This document shows positions 19,301-27,083 of a stretch of DNA of 35,087 bases, piece after piece. This DNA is from CAYVBE01 sp964448935 (GTDB taxonomy: Bacteria > Planctomycetota > Brocadiia > SM23-32), in assembly GCA_964448935.1 (NCBI GenBank), contig CAYVBE010000019.1:1-35087 (forward strand), read 5' to 3'. The position numbers were made by a program, and so were the translations under genes. The first letter of the stretch is position 1, and each line of letters begins with the position of its first letter. Under the pieces are notes generated by a model. That model did not search any database. It saw only the letters and a program-made list of their open reading frames with translations, and was not told the origin of the DNA.

Positions 19301-19508
19301 TTTCGAAGTCAATGTAGCGGACGGACTGACCCGGATGGAACTCGAACGGCTCGGGCGTCCACTTCAAATCGCCCGTCGGGAGCACCTCGGCGTGCGGGCG
19401 TTGCCACGACCACGTGGGTGCTTCCGCCGCAGGCCTTGGCTGCGCCGCGCAGCCGGACACCGTCACCACGATCAACGCCAGGCACCACGCAGAGGTGAGC
19501 GTCCTCAT
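16329..19508 (-). CDS. Beta-helix lipoprotein with C-terminal LamG/concanavalin domain (copy 1)
   Basis: A 1059-residue protein whose signal ends in the lipobox VSGC, so it is probably membrane-anchored. An N-terminal DUF1565-like segment (VRYIDFENGDDDNSG, VFKRGSIYRG) leads into an inserted region with RYYIENVPGFLDSPGEFY and LYARLPGDRDPNG. A parallel beta-helix follows at about 345-680. Residues about 841-1018 form a LamG-like jelly roll with FLIETYFRT, GTLVSKMD, DGAWHHAIAEVD, IYLDG and FLVGKSPDG. The start at 19506-19508 is chosen because GAGGAG lies about 9 bases upstream and a lipoprotein signal begins there. It is closely related to 23651-26833 along its length. Conserved NDWGGI..WQGGP (D551) and YYLDGT in the helix are candidate active-site or structural residues. 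It follows beta-helix C by 49 bases. Likely a polysaccharide-degrading or -binding surface protein. Confidence 0.83.
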   Translation of the reverse strand: MRTLTSAWCLALIVVTVSGCAAQPRPAAEAPTWSWQRPHAEVLPTGDLKWTPEPFEFHPGQSVRYIDFENGDDDNSGTSKASPWKHHPWDENATGRAEACSGVHTYVFKRGSIYRGRLVAEESGQPGNPIRLTSDPDWGEGEAAFYGSRRISGGWNRCTAEDVPEHMPQPTKVWYKDIGTEFTPRAMWMLEGKEAVRIPVAREPDWEITNWSDPMSEWWTFTGRIQADGERWAADTEHLMQDDPKFFDDGVMWNEWRGNMGTLTAQRIGEFRPDLDALDVGAPEGCRYYIENVPGFLDSPGEFYSATDGPHAGRLYARLPGDRDPNGAVIEVSRAFWPVEIANQSHISIIGLRFSFDDAGHRYATRMWPERKNFPTTIRLVGDCRNIRIANNRFIHVTSALIGQGRFDDEGNQRYFSEEEGFSARWREPVPPGGDRMTGIVFSDNEVRHSDRTAVCLEDTKSSTLTDVQVLRNSFSRIGSRPGPVSYSSIPCIYLRTVETCEIAGNIIDRCWGCGIVTFGGKGQNDRRTIPLIRVLIHHNKATNTLLATNDWGGIAPWQGGPNYVYDNVSGNAVGPKHSSKDSEEWACNAYTYYLDGTYKSYVFNNIAWGLTGDLDDWPRNRGGCMQVLGMLNNWFNNTAYRFMYGFTGSSGQRCSYLGNCLVGMTQRFFSQGVPGDISMRGGGQRAESVIGMMPTLSYANNVFHGSPGEFARVGSAGGQTLEEFRRGLAEANVPRHQVGWTAHEQPLRDPDGFDFRPAAGSAAADRGVRFFVPWSLAAVVGEWNFYNDPNDPERITGENFYMTDEYVERHMYYYVPRNDLRAPGATAEDYTTGKLENWVDGALRFDGCEDYCVLPHDVMTADYTYRYEKEEHTYPGEKRRTVDMGTNNFLIETYFRTEPGHVGGTLVSKMDHTGYTLQINRRGGLTLTLRSRGAASALADSTPVNDGAWHHAIAEVDRGSGHTRIYLDGHMSAEIPIKNIGADVPLSNAADFLVGKSPDGAYFAGEMDFLRVSRGTLADAQTTIEELYAWEFDGPFLRDFCGAEPIGRRDAGAVEGNR

Positions 19509-19557
19509 AAGTCCAATCTCCTCGGGTGTTGAATGTGGTGGTTCTGCGCGCACTCGA

Positions 19558-22383
19558 CTACTTGCCTTCTCCCTTACGGTGTTCTGCAACTGTGCCGGTG
19601 GTGATGGCCAGCACGGCCGGGGCGCCCCAGTCATGTTCGGCGTCGTTGCCGCTCACGATGGCTATGCTCTCGATCTCCTTCTCCGGCTCCGGGTTGTCCC
19701 ACCGCATGCGGTAGATCACGACGCAGACGGGACGGCGCGGGCGGTCGCCGAAGTAGAGGCGGAAGCCGGGTTCGGACCAGGCAACGCGGGCGTCGGCGGG
19801 CGGGGCGAAGTCCGCGGGATAGCGGTGCCACGTGTCCACCATCCGCCCGAAGCCCTTGTTGGCCAGTTCCCCGGTGGGGAAGCCGTTCGGCGTCCGCGTC
19901 CAGCTCTCGACGTGTTGCCCCCACAGCACGGGGACCTCCCGGCTGCTGCCGTCCGCGTAGTTCACAACGTAATGGAACGGTTCCGGCGCCTCGGGCAGGG
20001 GTTCGTTGTTGAGCAGGGCCTGCCCGCGGGCCTCTTCCCACTCCTCGATCGCGGGGCCGCGCTGGAAGGTGTGAAGGAAGAACAGCGCCTCCGCCCTGCG
20101 GCCGACGGTTATGCCCCGGATCTCGGTTTCATCCACCGTGGACAGGTAGCCGTCCAACATGCAGATAGTCGGGTTGTCCAGCTCGTGCCAGTCCGGGATG
20201 TCCCATTCCACCCCGCCCAGGGCGGCGCGGCCGGTCGGCAGGCCCAGGGGGTCCCAGTTGTGCTTGTGATGCCCCGGAGGGTTGAACCACGAGCCGCGGT
20301 TGGCCATGTGATGGATGCGCGCGTTCAGGCACCGCTCGGGTATCTGCACCGGTCGGAAATGCCATCCGGCGTTGAACGAAGCCAGCACCGTGCCGTCGAA
20401 CCCGTGACCCTGGGGCAGGGGCATCTCGAAGGGGATGGCCCCCGCATCCACGGGCTCCCGCGGGCGGTAGTAGTCGGACTCGGCGTCCACGAAACCGGGG
20501 AACTCTTCCGTGATCAGCCCGTCTGCCGGCACGGTTGCCTCATGGCGCGGCGGCTGATAGGTCGGTTGCTCCTGGCCGGGTGGGATTACGTTGTGCCGGA
20601 ACTGGAGATTCTGCTCCTCCGGGTCGGCGTCCACCATGCCCACCTGCACCATGCGGTTGTCCGCGGCGAGGTTGTCCCGCACGCGGCAGTCCGAGACCCC
20701 CTCGCCCCGGACCACGATGCCGCCGACGCCCGCGCGCTTCTTCGAGAAGCGGTAGCCGTTGGAGCAGGAGGTGTTGTTGAAGACCTCGATGCCGCTTGTG
20801 TCCGGGCCATAGATGGCGATCCCCGTGCCCCAGTTGTCGTAGGTGATGTTGTGGTGGATGCTGTAGTCGCGGATGGCGCCGCCGCGCGCCTCGGCGTTGA
20901 TCCCGATCCCGCCCTGGCAGTCGTGCAGGATGTTGTAGGCGTACTCCGCGCCGCGCGCGCCGCCGCGGGAGTCGTTGTAGATGCCGTTGCCCCAGGTGTG
21001 GTGGATGTAGTTGTGGTGCAGGTGCAGGTCCACGTTGGTGCCCAGGGGGTCGAAGCCCTCCTTGTAGCTGCCGGAGACGTGGTTGAAGGCAGCCTCGCAG
21101 CCCTCGGTTGCGTAGATGTCGAACGCCTCGCGGGGGCCCTTGTAGATCTTGACGAAGCGCCCCTGGCTGTCGTCCACCGCCTCCGTCCACCCGGCCCGCA
21201 CCACGCGGTTGCCTATGAGGCGGATGCTGCGGCTGAAATCGTCCCGGCTGCCGTAGATGGCGATGCCGCAGTTGACGGTCCGGTAGGTGGTGTTGTGCGC
21301 CAGCTCGATGTGGTGGCTGCTACCCACCTTGATGCCGTGCATTCGGGCGTTGTCCACGCGCAGACCGCGGAGACGGATGTGCTCCAGACCGGCCATCTGG
21401 ATGGCGCCGTCGTCGTGGCCGTACGGGCCGCCGCCCGGGCCCGAGGTGGACTGGTTGGCGGGGTTCAGGAAAATGGTCGAGGCATCCAGGCGGGGGCTCT
21501 CGCCGGGGTAAGCGCTCCAGGTGATGGGGGTCTCTTCGCGCCCGGAGCGGGGCGGCACCAGGTGTTCCGTCAGGGAATAGACGCCCCCACGCAGATACAC
21601 GGTGTCGCCCGGCTGCAGGGCTTCGAGCGCGCGGTGCGGCGTGCCCCAGGGCTCGTCGAAGGTTCCCGCATTGGCGTCATCTCCCAGGGGCGGCGGCGCC
21701 ACGTAGTATCGTGCGCCCCGCGAATCGTCCCGGCACGCGGTGATGCCGAGCACCGCCGCCGTGCCCCATTCGCGGTATCTTCTGGAGGCGCTGATCAGGG
21801 TCAGGCTCTCGATCTTCACATCGGGCCGGGGATTGGGCCAGTCCATGGCGTAGAGCACCGTCTTCTCGGCGGACCTGTCGCCGATCACCTCCTGCCGCCA
21901 GGCCGGCCGGGCCCAGAGCATCTCGGGAACGGCGCCCACGCGGTGCCAGTTGTGGAGGGCCTCGCCCCAGCGCATCCGTATCTCCACCTCGCTGCCGTCG
22001 GCGTAGCGCACGTAGCAGCGGTAGAGGGTGGGTGGTTCGGGCAGGGGCGTGCAGTTGCGGTGGGCGATGGCGCAGTTGAGCTTCCAGTTCTCCATCTCCG
22101 GCCCGGGTCGGAAGCCCTGCAGGAAGCAGAGCGAATCCGCTTTGCTGCCGACGGGCACATTCTCCACCTGGTCCCCTGCTTCCAGGACGATGGCCTTGTT
22201 CCTGGACAGCCGCCACCTGATGCCGGTCGGCCCCGGCTTCCCGAGGCGGACGTCCCGTAGCGGTTGCGGCACGTCGGAGAGGGCTTGAGACGGTAGCTTG
22301 ATTAGGTCACAAGACCTCTGAGCCCCGGCAAAACGGGCACATCCGAACAGGAGAACCACCATTAAAAGCGTCGCCAGTTTCAT
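19558..22383 (-). CDS. Exported beta-helix protein with duplicated flanking beta-sandwich domain (paralogue C)
   Basis: A 941-residue paralogue of the proteins at 3173-5950 and 9117-11888. The signal peptide contains LFGC at residue 15, so either signal peptidase I (after AGA) or lipoprotein processing is possible. The first sandwich is at about 55-217 (NVPVGSKADSLCFLQG, YVRYADG, MDWPNPRP), the DUF1565-type segment at about 225-295, the beta-helix to about 640, and the second sandwich at about 720-930 (GITVGRRAEALFFLHT, MRWDNPEP, GAPAVLAIT). The D471/E498 pair 27 residues apart is kept. In contrast, the GHEG block of A and B is replaced by GPREA, and the second lysine of KExxDxK is L447. AAGGA lies about 8 bases before the ATG. 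It is the first gene after the regulator (49 bases), so it may be the main regulated target. It is probably functionally diverged from A and B. Confidence 0.83.
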   Translation of the reverse strand: MKLATLLMVVLLFGCARFAGAQRSCDLIKLPSQALSDVPQPLRDVRLGKPGPTGIRWRLSRNKAIVLEAGDQVENVPVGSKADSLCFLQGFRPGPEMENWKLNCAIAHRNCTPLPEPPTLYRCYVRYADGSEVEIRMRWGEALHNWHRVGAVPEMLWARPAWRQEVIGDRSAEKTVLYAMDWPNPRPDVKIESLTLISASRRYREWGTAAVLGITACRDDSRGARYYVAPPPLGDDANAGTFDEPWGTPHRALEALQPGDTVYLRGGVYSLTEHLVPPRSGREETPITWSAYPGESPRLDASTIFLNPANQSTSGPGGGPYGHDDGAIQMAGLEHIRLRGLRVDNARMHGIKVGSSHHIELAHNTTYRTVNCGIAIYGSRDDFSRSIRLIGNRVVRAGWTEAVDDSQGRFVKIYKGPREAFDIYATEGCEAAFNHVSGSYKEGFDPLGTNVDLHLHHNYIHHTWGNGIYNDSRGGARGAEYAYNILHDCQGGIGINAEARGGAIRDYSIHHNITYDNWGTGIAIYGPDTSGIEVFNNTSCSNGYRFSKKRAGVGGIVVRGEGVSDCRVRDNLAADNRMVQVGMVDADPEEQNLQFRHNVIPPGQEQPTYQPPRHEATVPADGLITEEFPGFVDAESDYYRPREPVDAGAIPFEMPLPQGHGFDGTVLASFNAGWHFRPVQIPERCLNARIHHMANRGSWFNPPGHHKHNWDPLGLPTGRAALGGVEWDIPDWHELDNPTICMLDGYLSTVDETEIRGITVGRRAEALFFLHTFQRGPAIEEWEEARGQALLNNEPLPEAPEPFHYVVNYADGSSREVPVLWGQHVESWTRTPNGFPTGELANKGFGRMVDTWHRYPADFAPPADARVAWSEPGFRLYFGDRPRRPVCVVIYRMRWDNPEPEKEIESIAIVSGNDAEHDWGAPAVLAITTGTVAEHRKGEGK

Positions 22384-22432
22384 GAGACGGTCCTTCCGGT
22401 AAAGTCCCTCTGGAGGTATGGCTCCTCTGCCC

Positions 22433-23491
22433 TCAGTTTGCGACTATTTTCGGTCTGATCAGCATGAGAACCGGGCCGGTATGGTCTCCGCGGGCGCGAG
22501 CCATCAAGCGCTGCGCCGCAGCGCGCCCCACCTCCTGCCACGGTTCCAAGATGCTCAGGCTCAGTCTCGGTATGACGTCGGACAGATCGTTCGCCCGCCA
22601 GGTGCGGTAACAGGAACAGAGGTGGACATCCTCCGTAAGAGCGAACCCCTGAGCGACCAGCATCGCCGCCAGAGCGTCCAGTTTGCTGTCGTGACTCAGC
22701 AGGATACCGGGTGGAGCGTCGCCCTGAGCCTGCCGAACAAAATGCGCCATCTGCCGGCCCCCTTCTTCGGAGCTGAAGAGGGGGGAAGACACCATTCGGA
22801 CATCCGGCTTCAGACCGTGCTGAAGCATGGCATCCCGGTATCCCCGCACCCGTTCCTTGAAGGACTGAAGCACGGTGTGCAGCCTCTCCGGACCGATGTA
22901 GGTGATGCTGCGCGATCCGCGCTCGATCAGCCGGCAGGTCATCCGGTAGTAGCCGTAGCGCTGGTCCCAGGTCAGCGTGTCGCAGAAATCGTGGCCGTGG
23001 AAGCCGATACCGACCGAGGGCACACGATGAGCCGCCAGCCGGCGGGCGCAGTCCGGGGGCAGTTCCTGTTCGGAGAAGAAGATCAAACCCGCGGCCTGCC
23101 GTGAAAGGTCTTCCTGCTCGTCATCCGACAGGCCTGCCACAGTGCCCTGCACCGGCTGCAGGACGCAGTCTATCCCGCGTTCCTCGAGGACATTCCGGAT
23201 GGCGTGGAACAGTTCTTCGCACGTGTTGCGGGGCGGCATGACCAGCAAGAAGGGTTTCTCGGGCGCGCCCCGCGCCGGCAATTTTGCGGAAGAGGACAAC
23301 GCCGCCAGCCGGGGGCCGGGCACGTACTGCCCGCGCCCGAGGCGCTTCAGGTGGCGGCTCTCCCGCAGAGTGGCCAGCAGCCGGGTCATGGAAGCCGACG
23401 GAATGCCGGTCTTCTCCTGGAGTTCGGCAGGCGAGAGGGGCTCACCGGCGGCGAGGACGTGCTCAACGACTTCCAGCGCCCGTTCGCTCAT
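22433..23491 (-). CDS. Hybrid transcriptional regulator: IclR-type winged HTH plus LacI-type ligand-binding domain
   Basis: A 352-residue cytoplasmic regulator. Residues 1-60 match an IclR-type winged helix-turn-helix (LSPAELQEKTGIPSASMTRL, then the wing LKRLGRGQYVPG). Residues about 78-350 look like the periplasmic-binding-protein fold of LacI/GalR regulators: ITYIGPERLHTVLQSFKERV followed by GYRDAML, SVGIGFHGHDF and the ligand-side ILLSHDSKLDALA. A classical LacI has its own small HTH, and a classical IclR has a GAF-like sensor, so this combination is not the textbook form of either. AAAGGA lies about 7 bases before the ATG at 23489-23491. It heads the cluster 23491-9117 and probably senses a mono- or oligosaccharide. 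A perfect 8-base inverted repeat lies 94 bases upstream (23585-23603) and could be its operator, which would imply autoregulation. Confidence 0.85.
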   Translation of the reverse strand: MSERALEVVEHVLAAGEPLSPAELQEKTGIPSASMTRLLATLRESRHLKRLGRGQYVPGPRLAALSSSAKLPARGAPEKPFLLVMPPRNTCEELFHAIRNVLEERGIDCVLQPVQGTVAGLSDDEQEDLSRQAAGLIFFSEQELPPDCARRLAAHRVPSVGIGFHGHDFCDTLTWDQRYGYYRMTCRLIERGSRSITYIGPERLHTVLQSFKERVRGYRDAMLQHGLKPDVRMVSSPLFSSEEGGRQMAHFVRQAQGDAPPGILLSHDSKLDALAAMLVAQGFALTEDVHLCSCYRTWRANDLSDVIPRLSLSILEPWQEVGRAAAQRLMARARGDHTGPVLMLIRPKIVAN

Positions 23492-23559
23492 ATATGGTCC
23501 TTTGGGGAAAGTCCATTATCCCCCGTTTCGTGAATACCGGGGCTCTTTAGGTTTTATAA

Positions 23560-23575
23560 CGCCCTCATTCGGGCG
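23560..23575 (-). terminator. Short hairpin after beta-helix/LamG gene, weak terminator candidate
   Basis: On the minus strand CGCCC, a six-base loop and GGGCG pair perfectly and are followed by TTATAAAACC. The site is 75 bases after the stop of the gene at 23651-26833 and before the regulator. The stem is short and the following tract is A/T-rich but not a run of T, so this is only a weak intrinsic-terminator candidate; the A/T tract could instead belong to the regulator's promoter. Confidence 0.25.
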
Positions 23576-23584
23576 CGTCAAAGG

Positions 23585-23603
23585 TGTGAATGGCGCATTC
23601 ACA
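23585..23603. promoter_or_regulatory. Perfect 8-base inverted repeat, candidate operator
   Basis: TGTGAATG and CATTCACA are exact reverse complements separated by GCG. The repeat lies in the 159-base gap upstream of the hybrid regulator. A further half-site GTGAAT occurs at 23530-23535, closer to the regulator start. The symmetry and place fit an operator bound by a dimeric regulator, most simply the adjacent one. The binding itself is inference, and I found no second full copy upstream of 26833. Confidence 0.35.
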
Positions 23604-23650
23604 TATGGTGGGGCCTACTGCTGGCCACAATCACAAGCGAGTGTCACGAC

Positions 23651-26600
23651 TCAGCGTGGCTGCTCGAGGGCGCCGGCGTCGCGTTTGCCGACGGGCTCCC
23701 GGCCGGCGAAGTCGCGCAGGAACGGGCCGTCGAACTGCCAGGCGTAGAGTTCCTCGATGGTGGTGTTGGCGTCCGCCAGTGTGCCGCGGCTCACGCGGAG
23801 GAAGTCCATGGCGCCGGCGAAAAAGTCGCCGTTCGGTCCCTTGCCTACCAGGAAGTCCGCCGTGTTGGACAGCGATGCCGCGTCGCCCATGTCGGCGATC
23901 TCCGCCCGGCGGGTGCGCCGGCCGTCCACGTAGATGTTGAGCACCCCGTTCTCCCGGTCGGCTTCGGCGATGGCATGGTGCCACCGGCCGTCGTTGACCG
24001 GCGCCCTGCAGGCTACCTCGTCGTCGGCGCCGTCCGACTTGATGGTCAGCGTGACGCCGCCGTCGGGGTTGACGCCCATTGAGTAACCGGTGTCCCCGTC
24101 CATTTTCGAGACCAGCGTGCCACCGGTGTGGCCAGGGAGGGTGCGGAAATATATCTCCACCAGAAAATCGTTGATCTCCATGTCCACGGTCTTCCGCTCT
24201 TCGCCCTCGTAGGGGAACTCTCCGCGGGCCATCCGGTCCTTGCCCTCGGGGACTCCCTGGCCGTAGATGCGGTCCGTCGTCATGGTCTCGTGGGCCAGGA
24301 CGGCGTAGCGGCTCCTGCCGTCGAACTGCAGCGCGCCCTCGACCCAGTCTTCCAGGTCTCCCTCGACGTAATCTTCGCCCGAAGCGCCGGGCACTTCCAG
24401 GTTCTGCCGGGGCACGTTGCTGTACATGTGCCGCTCGACGAATTCCTCAGTCATGTAGAAATTCTCGCCCAGCAGCACCTCGGGGTTGGCCGGGTGGTGG
24501 TAGAAGTTCCATTCGCCCACCATGCCGTAGAGCGACCAGGGCACGAAGAACTTGACGCCGCGGTCCTTCGCGGCGGAGTTCGGCGTGAGGGCGAAGTTGT
24601 GGTTCTCGGGGTCGCGGAGCGTCTGGCCGTCCGCCCGCCAGCCGGTCTGGGCGCAGAAGGCCCCGAGCTTCTCCAGATCGGACCGCCACGCTTCCAGAGT
24701 GGACCCGCCCACGTCCCGTGCGCTGCCAATGCCGCGCCCGGCCCGGCCGACGAAGATGTTGTAGCCGTAGGCGTTGGTGGGCATCCCGCGCATCCCCATC
24801 GCGCCCGTGTCGCCGCCGCCGCGCAGGCTGGTGTCGCCGGGGCGGTTCTGCTGAATGAAGGAGACGCTGATGTCGTCCAGCACGTTGCCCAGGAAGCTCG
24901 ACCGGTTGCCCGAGGAGCCCACGATGCCGTGCATGAATCTGTGGGCGGTGTTGTTGAAGAAGTGGTCCATGAAACCCAGCACCACGAAGTAGGCGCCGCG
25001 GTTGCGGTAGGGGTAGTCCAGGTCGTTGCTCTTGCCCCAGATGATGTTGTTGAAGGTGTAGCTCTTGAACGTGCCGTCCAGATACATGTTGTAGGCGACG
25101 GTCTTCCAGCCGTTGTGCAGATCAATATAGTTTTTGTAGCCGATGGAGTTGCCGGAGATGTTGTTGAAGGCGTAGATGGGGCCGCCCTGCCAGTATTCGA
25201 TGCCGCCGTAGTCGTTGCAGGCCAGCATGGCATCGGTCACTTTGTTATGGTGGATCAGGATGCGGGTCAGGGGCGCCTCGCCGATGGCGCCGCTGGCCTT
25301 GCCGCCGAAGACGAAGATGCCGCTGCCCCAGGCCATGTTGACCATGTTGCCGGCAATCTCCGCCTCTCTCGGGAAGTGCGCCGAGATGGCCGGAATGGCA
25401 GTGTAGATGTTGTCTCCCGGTCGGCTTCCTATGTGGTGGAGCCGGTTGCGCAACACCTTTATCCTGCCCAGATACCCCACCGGCGGACGCTCAATGCGCC
25501 CCAGCATCCGGCCGGTGCGGAACGAGATGGCCGGCCGGTCCACATACGCGATGTCGCAATCGGTGATGGATATCTCGTCCAGCAGGTCCTCCCGCCAGGG
25601 AAGCATCTCCTGCAGGTATATCTCGGTGTACTTCTCGTTCATGCGCGGGTAGCCGGTGAGCACGCTCATGACGTGATGGAACCGGCAGTGGTGGATGCTG
25701 ATATTCCGAGAGTTTCCGGCGGCACGGATAATGGCGGGAGCGTGTGTGCTCGGCGGCCAGCCCGTGCCGGGGTCACCGACGTCGTTAAAACTGAAGCGCA
25801 GCCCGCTGATCTCGATGTTGGCCCGGTCCATGATGGTGATCGGCACCTTGACGGCGCTGCCTTCAAGGACCGCCTGATTGGGGTCGCGGTCGCCGGGCAG
25901 GCGCACGTAAAGCCGGCCGGCGTGGGGGCCGTCCGTGGCGTGATAGTACTCCCCGGGGGAGTCCAGGAATCCTGGGACGTTCTCGATGTAGTAGCGATTG
26001 CCCTTGCTGCCGTTGCCGGCTTTCAGCAGGTGGCGGTCCGGGTCGTAGCCCTGGATGGGGGCCAGGTGGATGGTGCCCATGTTGCCGCTCCACTCGGTCC
26101 AGACATAGCCGCCCTCGAAGAAGTCCGGGTCGTCCTGCGTCAGGTGTGCGGTGTCAATGGAGCCTTCTCCCCTGATGCGGCCGGTCCACTCATACCATTC
26201 GCTCTGGGGGTCGTCGGGATTGCTGACCTCCCAGTTGGGATCCCGGGCTATCGGTATGCGGGTGGCCTCCCCGTCCCGCAGCTCCCACAGTGCCCAGGGA
26301 TGCCAGTCCGTGTCGATGTCCCTGTACCAGACTTTCGTCGGTTCGGGCATGTGTTCGGGTACGTCCTCGGCCGTGCAGCGGCTCCAGCCCCCGGTGATGC
26401 GGCGGGAGCCGTAGAAGGCGGCCTCGCCCTCGCCCCAGCCGGGATCGCTGGTGAGGCGGATGGGGTTGTCCTCTTTGCCGGACTCGTCGGCCACCAGCCG
26501 GCCGCGGTAGATGGTGCCGCGCTTGAAGACGTAGGTGATCGGGCCGGAACTCTGCGCTGCGCGGTCTGTGGCCGCGGGGTCCCAGGGATGGTGCTTCCAG

Positions 26601-26833
26601 GGCCGGGCCTTCGTGCCGGGATTGGCGTCGTTCCCGTTCTCGTAGTCTATGTAGCGGACTGTCTCCCCCGCCTCGAACTCGAACGGCCGCGGCGCCCACT
26701 CCAGGTCGCCCGTTTCGCTAACCTTCGCCTGCGGCTCCTGCCAGGAATATTCCGCCCACCGTGCGGGCGCGGCCCCAAGGCCCAGAATGCACGCCACCAG
26801 AGAACACATCGCCAACGCCGAAAGCCTCTTCAT
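23651..26833 (-). CDS. Secreted beta-helix protein with C-terminal LamG/concanavalin domain (copy 2)
   Basis: A 1060-residue close paralogue of the lipoprotein at 16329-19508. It has a signal peptide ending near APA at about residue 25 but no clear lipobox, so it is probably soluble or otherwise attached. The DUF1565-like start (VRYIDYENGNDANPGT, VFKRGTIYRG) is followed by NPIRLTSDPGWGEGEAAFYG and YYIENVPGFLDSPGEYY. The parallel beta-helix comes next, with NDYGGIEYWQGGP and MYLDGTFKSY. The LamG-like C-terminal domain (FLVEIYFRT, GTLVSKMD, DGRWHHAIAEAD, IYVDG) is near residues 840-1025. The ATG at 26831-26833 is preferred over longer frames because GAGGGG lies about 7 bases upstream and the signal peptide starts there. 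A 250-base gap precedes it, so it may have its own promoter. Likely polysaccharide-active; exact activity unknown. Confidence 0.83.
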   Translation of the reverse strand: MKRLSALAMCSLVACILGLGAAPARWAEYSWQEPQAKVSETGDLEWAPRPFEFEAGETVRYIDYENGNDANPGTKARPWKHHPWDPAATDRAAQSSGPITYVFKRGTIYRGRLVADESGKEDNPIRLTSDPGWGEGEAAFYGSRRITGGWSRCTAEDVPEHMPEPTKVWYRDIDTDWHPWALWELRDGEATRIPIARDPNWEVSNPDDPQSEWYEWTGRIRGEGSIDTAHLTQDDPDFFEGGYVWTEWSGNMGTIHLAPIQGYDPDRHLLKAGNGSKGNRYYIENVPGFLDSPGEYYHATDGPHAGRLYVRLPGDRDPNQAVLEGSAVKVPITIMDRANIEISGLRFSFNDVGDPGTGWPPSTHAPAIIRAAGNSRNISIHHCRFHHVMSVLTGYPRMNEKYTEIYLQEMLPWREDLLDEISITDCDIAYVDRPAISFRTGRMLGRIERPPVGYLGRIKVLRNRLHHIGSRPGDNIYTAIPAISAHFPREAEIAGNMVNMAWGSGIFVFGGKASGAIGEAPLTRILIHHNKVTDAMLACNDYGGIEYWQGGPIYAFNNISGNSIGYKNYIDLHNGWKTVAYNMYLDGTFKSYTFNNIIWGKSNDLDYPYRNRGAYFVVLGFMDHFFNNTAHRFMHGIVGSSGNRSSFLGNVLDDISVSFIQQNRPGDTSLRGGGDTGAMGMRGMPTNAYGYNIFVGRAGRGIGSARDVGGSTLEAWRSDLEKLGAFCAQTGWRADGQTLRDPENHNFALTPNSAAKDRGVKFFVPWSLYGMVGEWNFYHHPANPEVLLGENFYMTEEFVERHMYSNVPRQNLEVPGASGEDYVEGDLEDWVEGALQFDGRSRYAVLAHETMTTDRIYGQGVPEGKDRMARGEFPYEGEERKTVDMEINDFLVEIYFRTLPGHTGGTLVSKMDGDTGYSMGVNPDGGVTLTIKSDGADDEVACRAPVNDGRWHHAIAEADRENGVLNIYVDGRRTRRAEIADMGDAASLSNTADFLVGKGPNGDFFAGAMDFLRVSRGTLADANTTIEELYAWQFDGPFLRDFAGREPVGKRDAGALEQPR

Positions 26834-27083
26834 CGCACGCCCCTCGAATCTGGAGACGCAAAGATCGGTTTCCCCCGGTCGCCGCTCCGGGCGATCATCC
26901 TTCAGTATGTCACCTGCTGGCGCTCCTCGCAACCGGGAAAAGCCGCGGCATTACCCCGTGTCCGGCTCGAACCGCCACCAATCGATCCAGCGGAAGTAGC
27001 CGGCAAACGCCCTCAAGCACACTACGCGCGCAGTAACCGGCAGCAGGGGGGAGTCGCGTGCAGAAAGCCCTCTCTGGCAGAAG
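26834..27083. other. 250-base gene-free gap with a compound inverted repeat
   Basis: This is the longest gap between genes in the window. I found no convincing gene or tRNA in it. On the minus strand, just upstream of the beta-helix/LamG gene, bases 26896-26863 can fold: GATCG pairs with CGATC, and inside it CCCGG pairs with CCGGG, with an unpaired GGAAAC on one side. It would lie in the 5' leader, about 30 bases before the start codon, where it could act in attenuation or stabilise the messenger. A promoter is expected here, but no clear -35/-10 pair was recognised. Confidence 0.35.

Noticed and set aside
19414..22260. A plus-strand open frame of about 948 codons opposite beta-helix gene C
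   Set aside because: Same reasoning: repetitive Ala/Val/Gly-rich translation without domains, antisense to a well-supported gene.
26955..26995. A GGTTCGAG-like stretch on the minus strand resembling a tRNA T-loop
   Set aside because: The flanking five bases do not pair as a T-stem, and no acceptor, D or anticodon arm can be formed.
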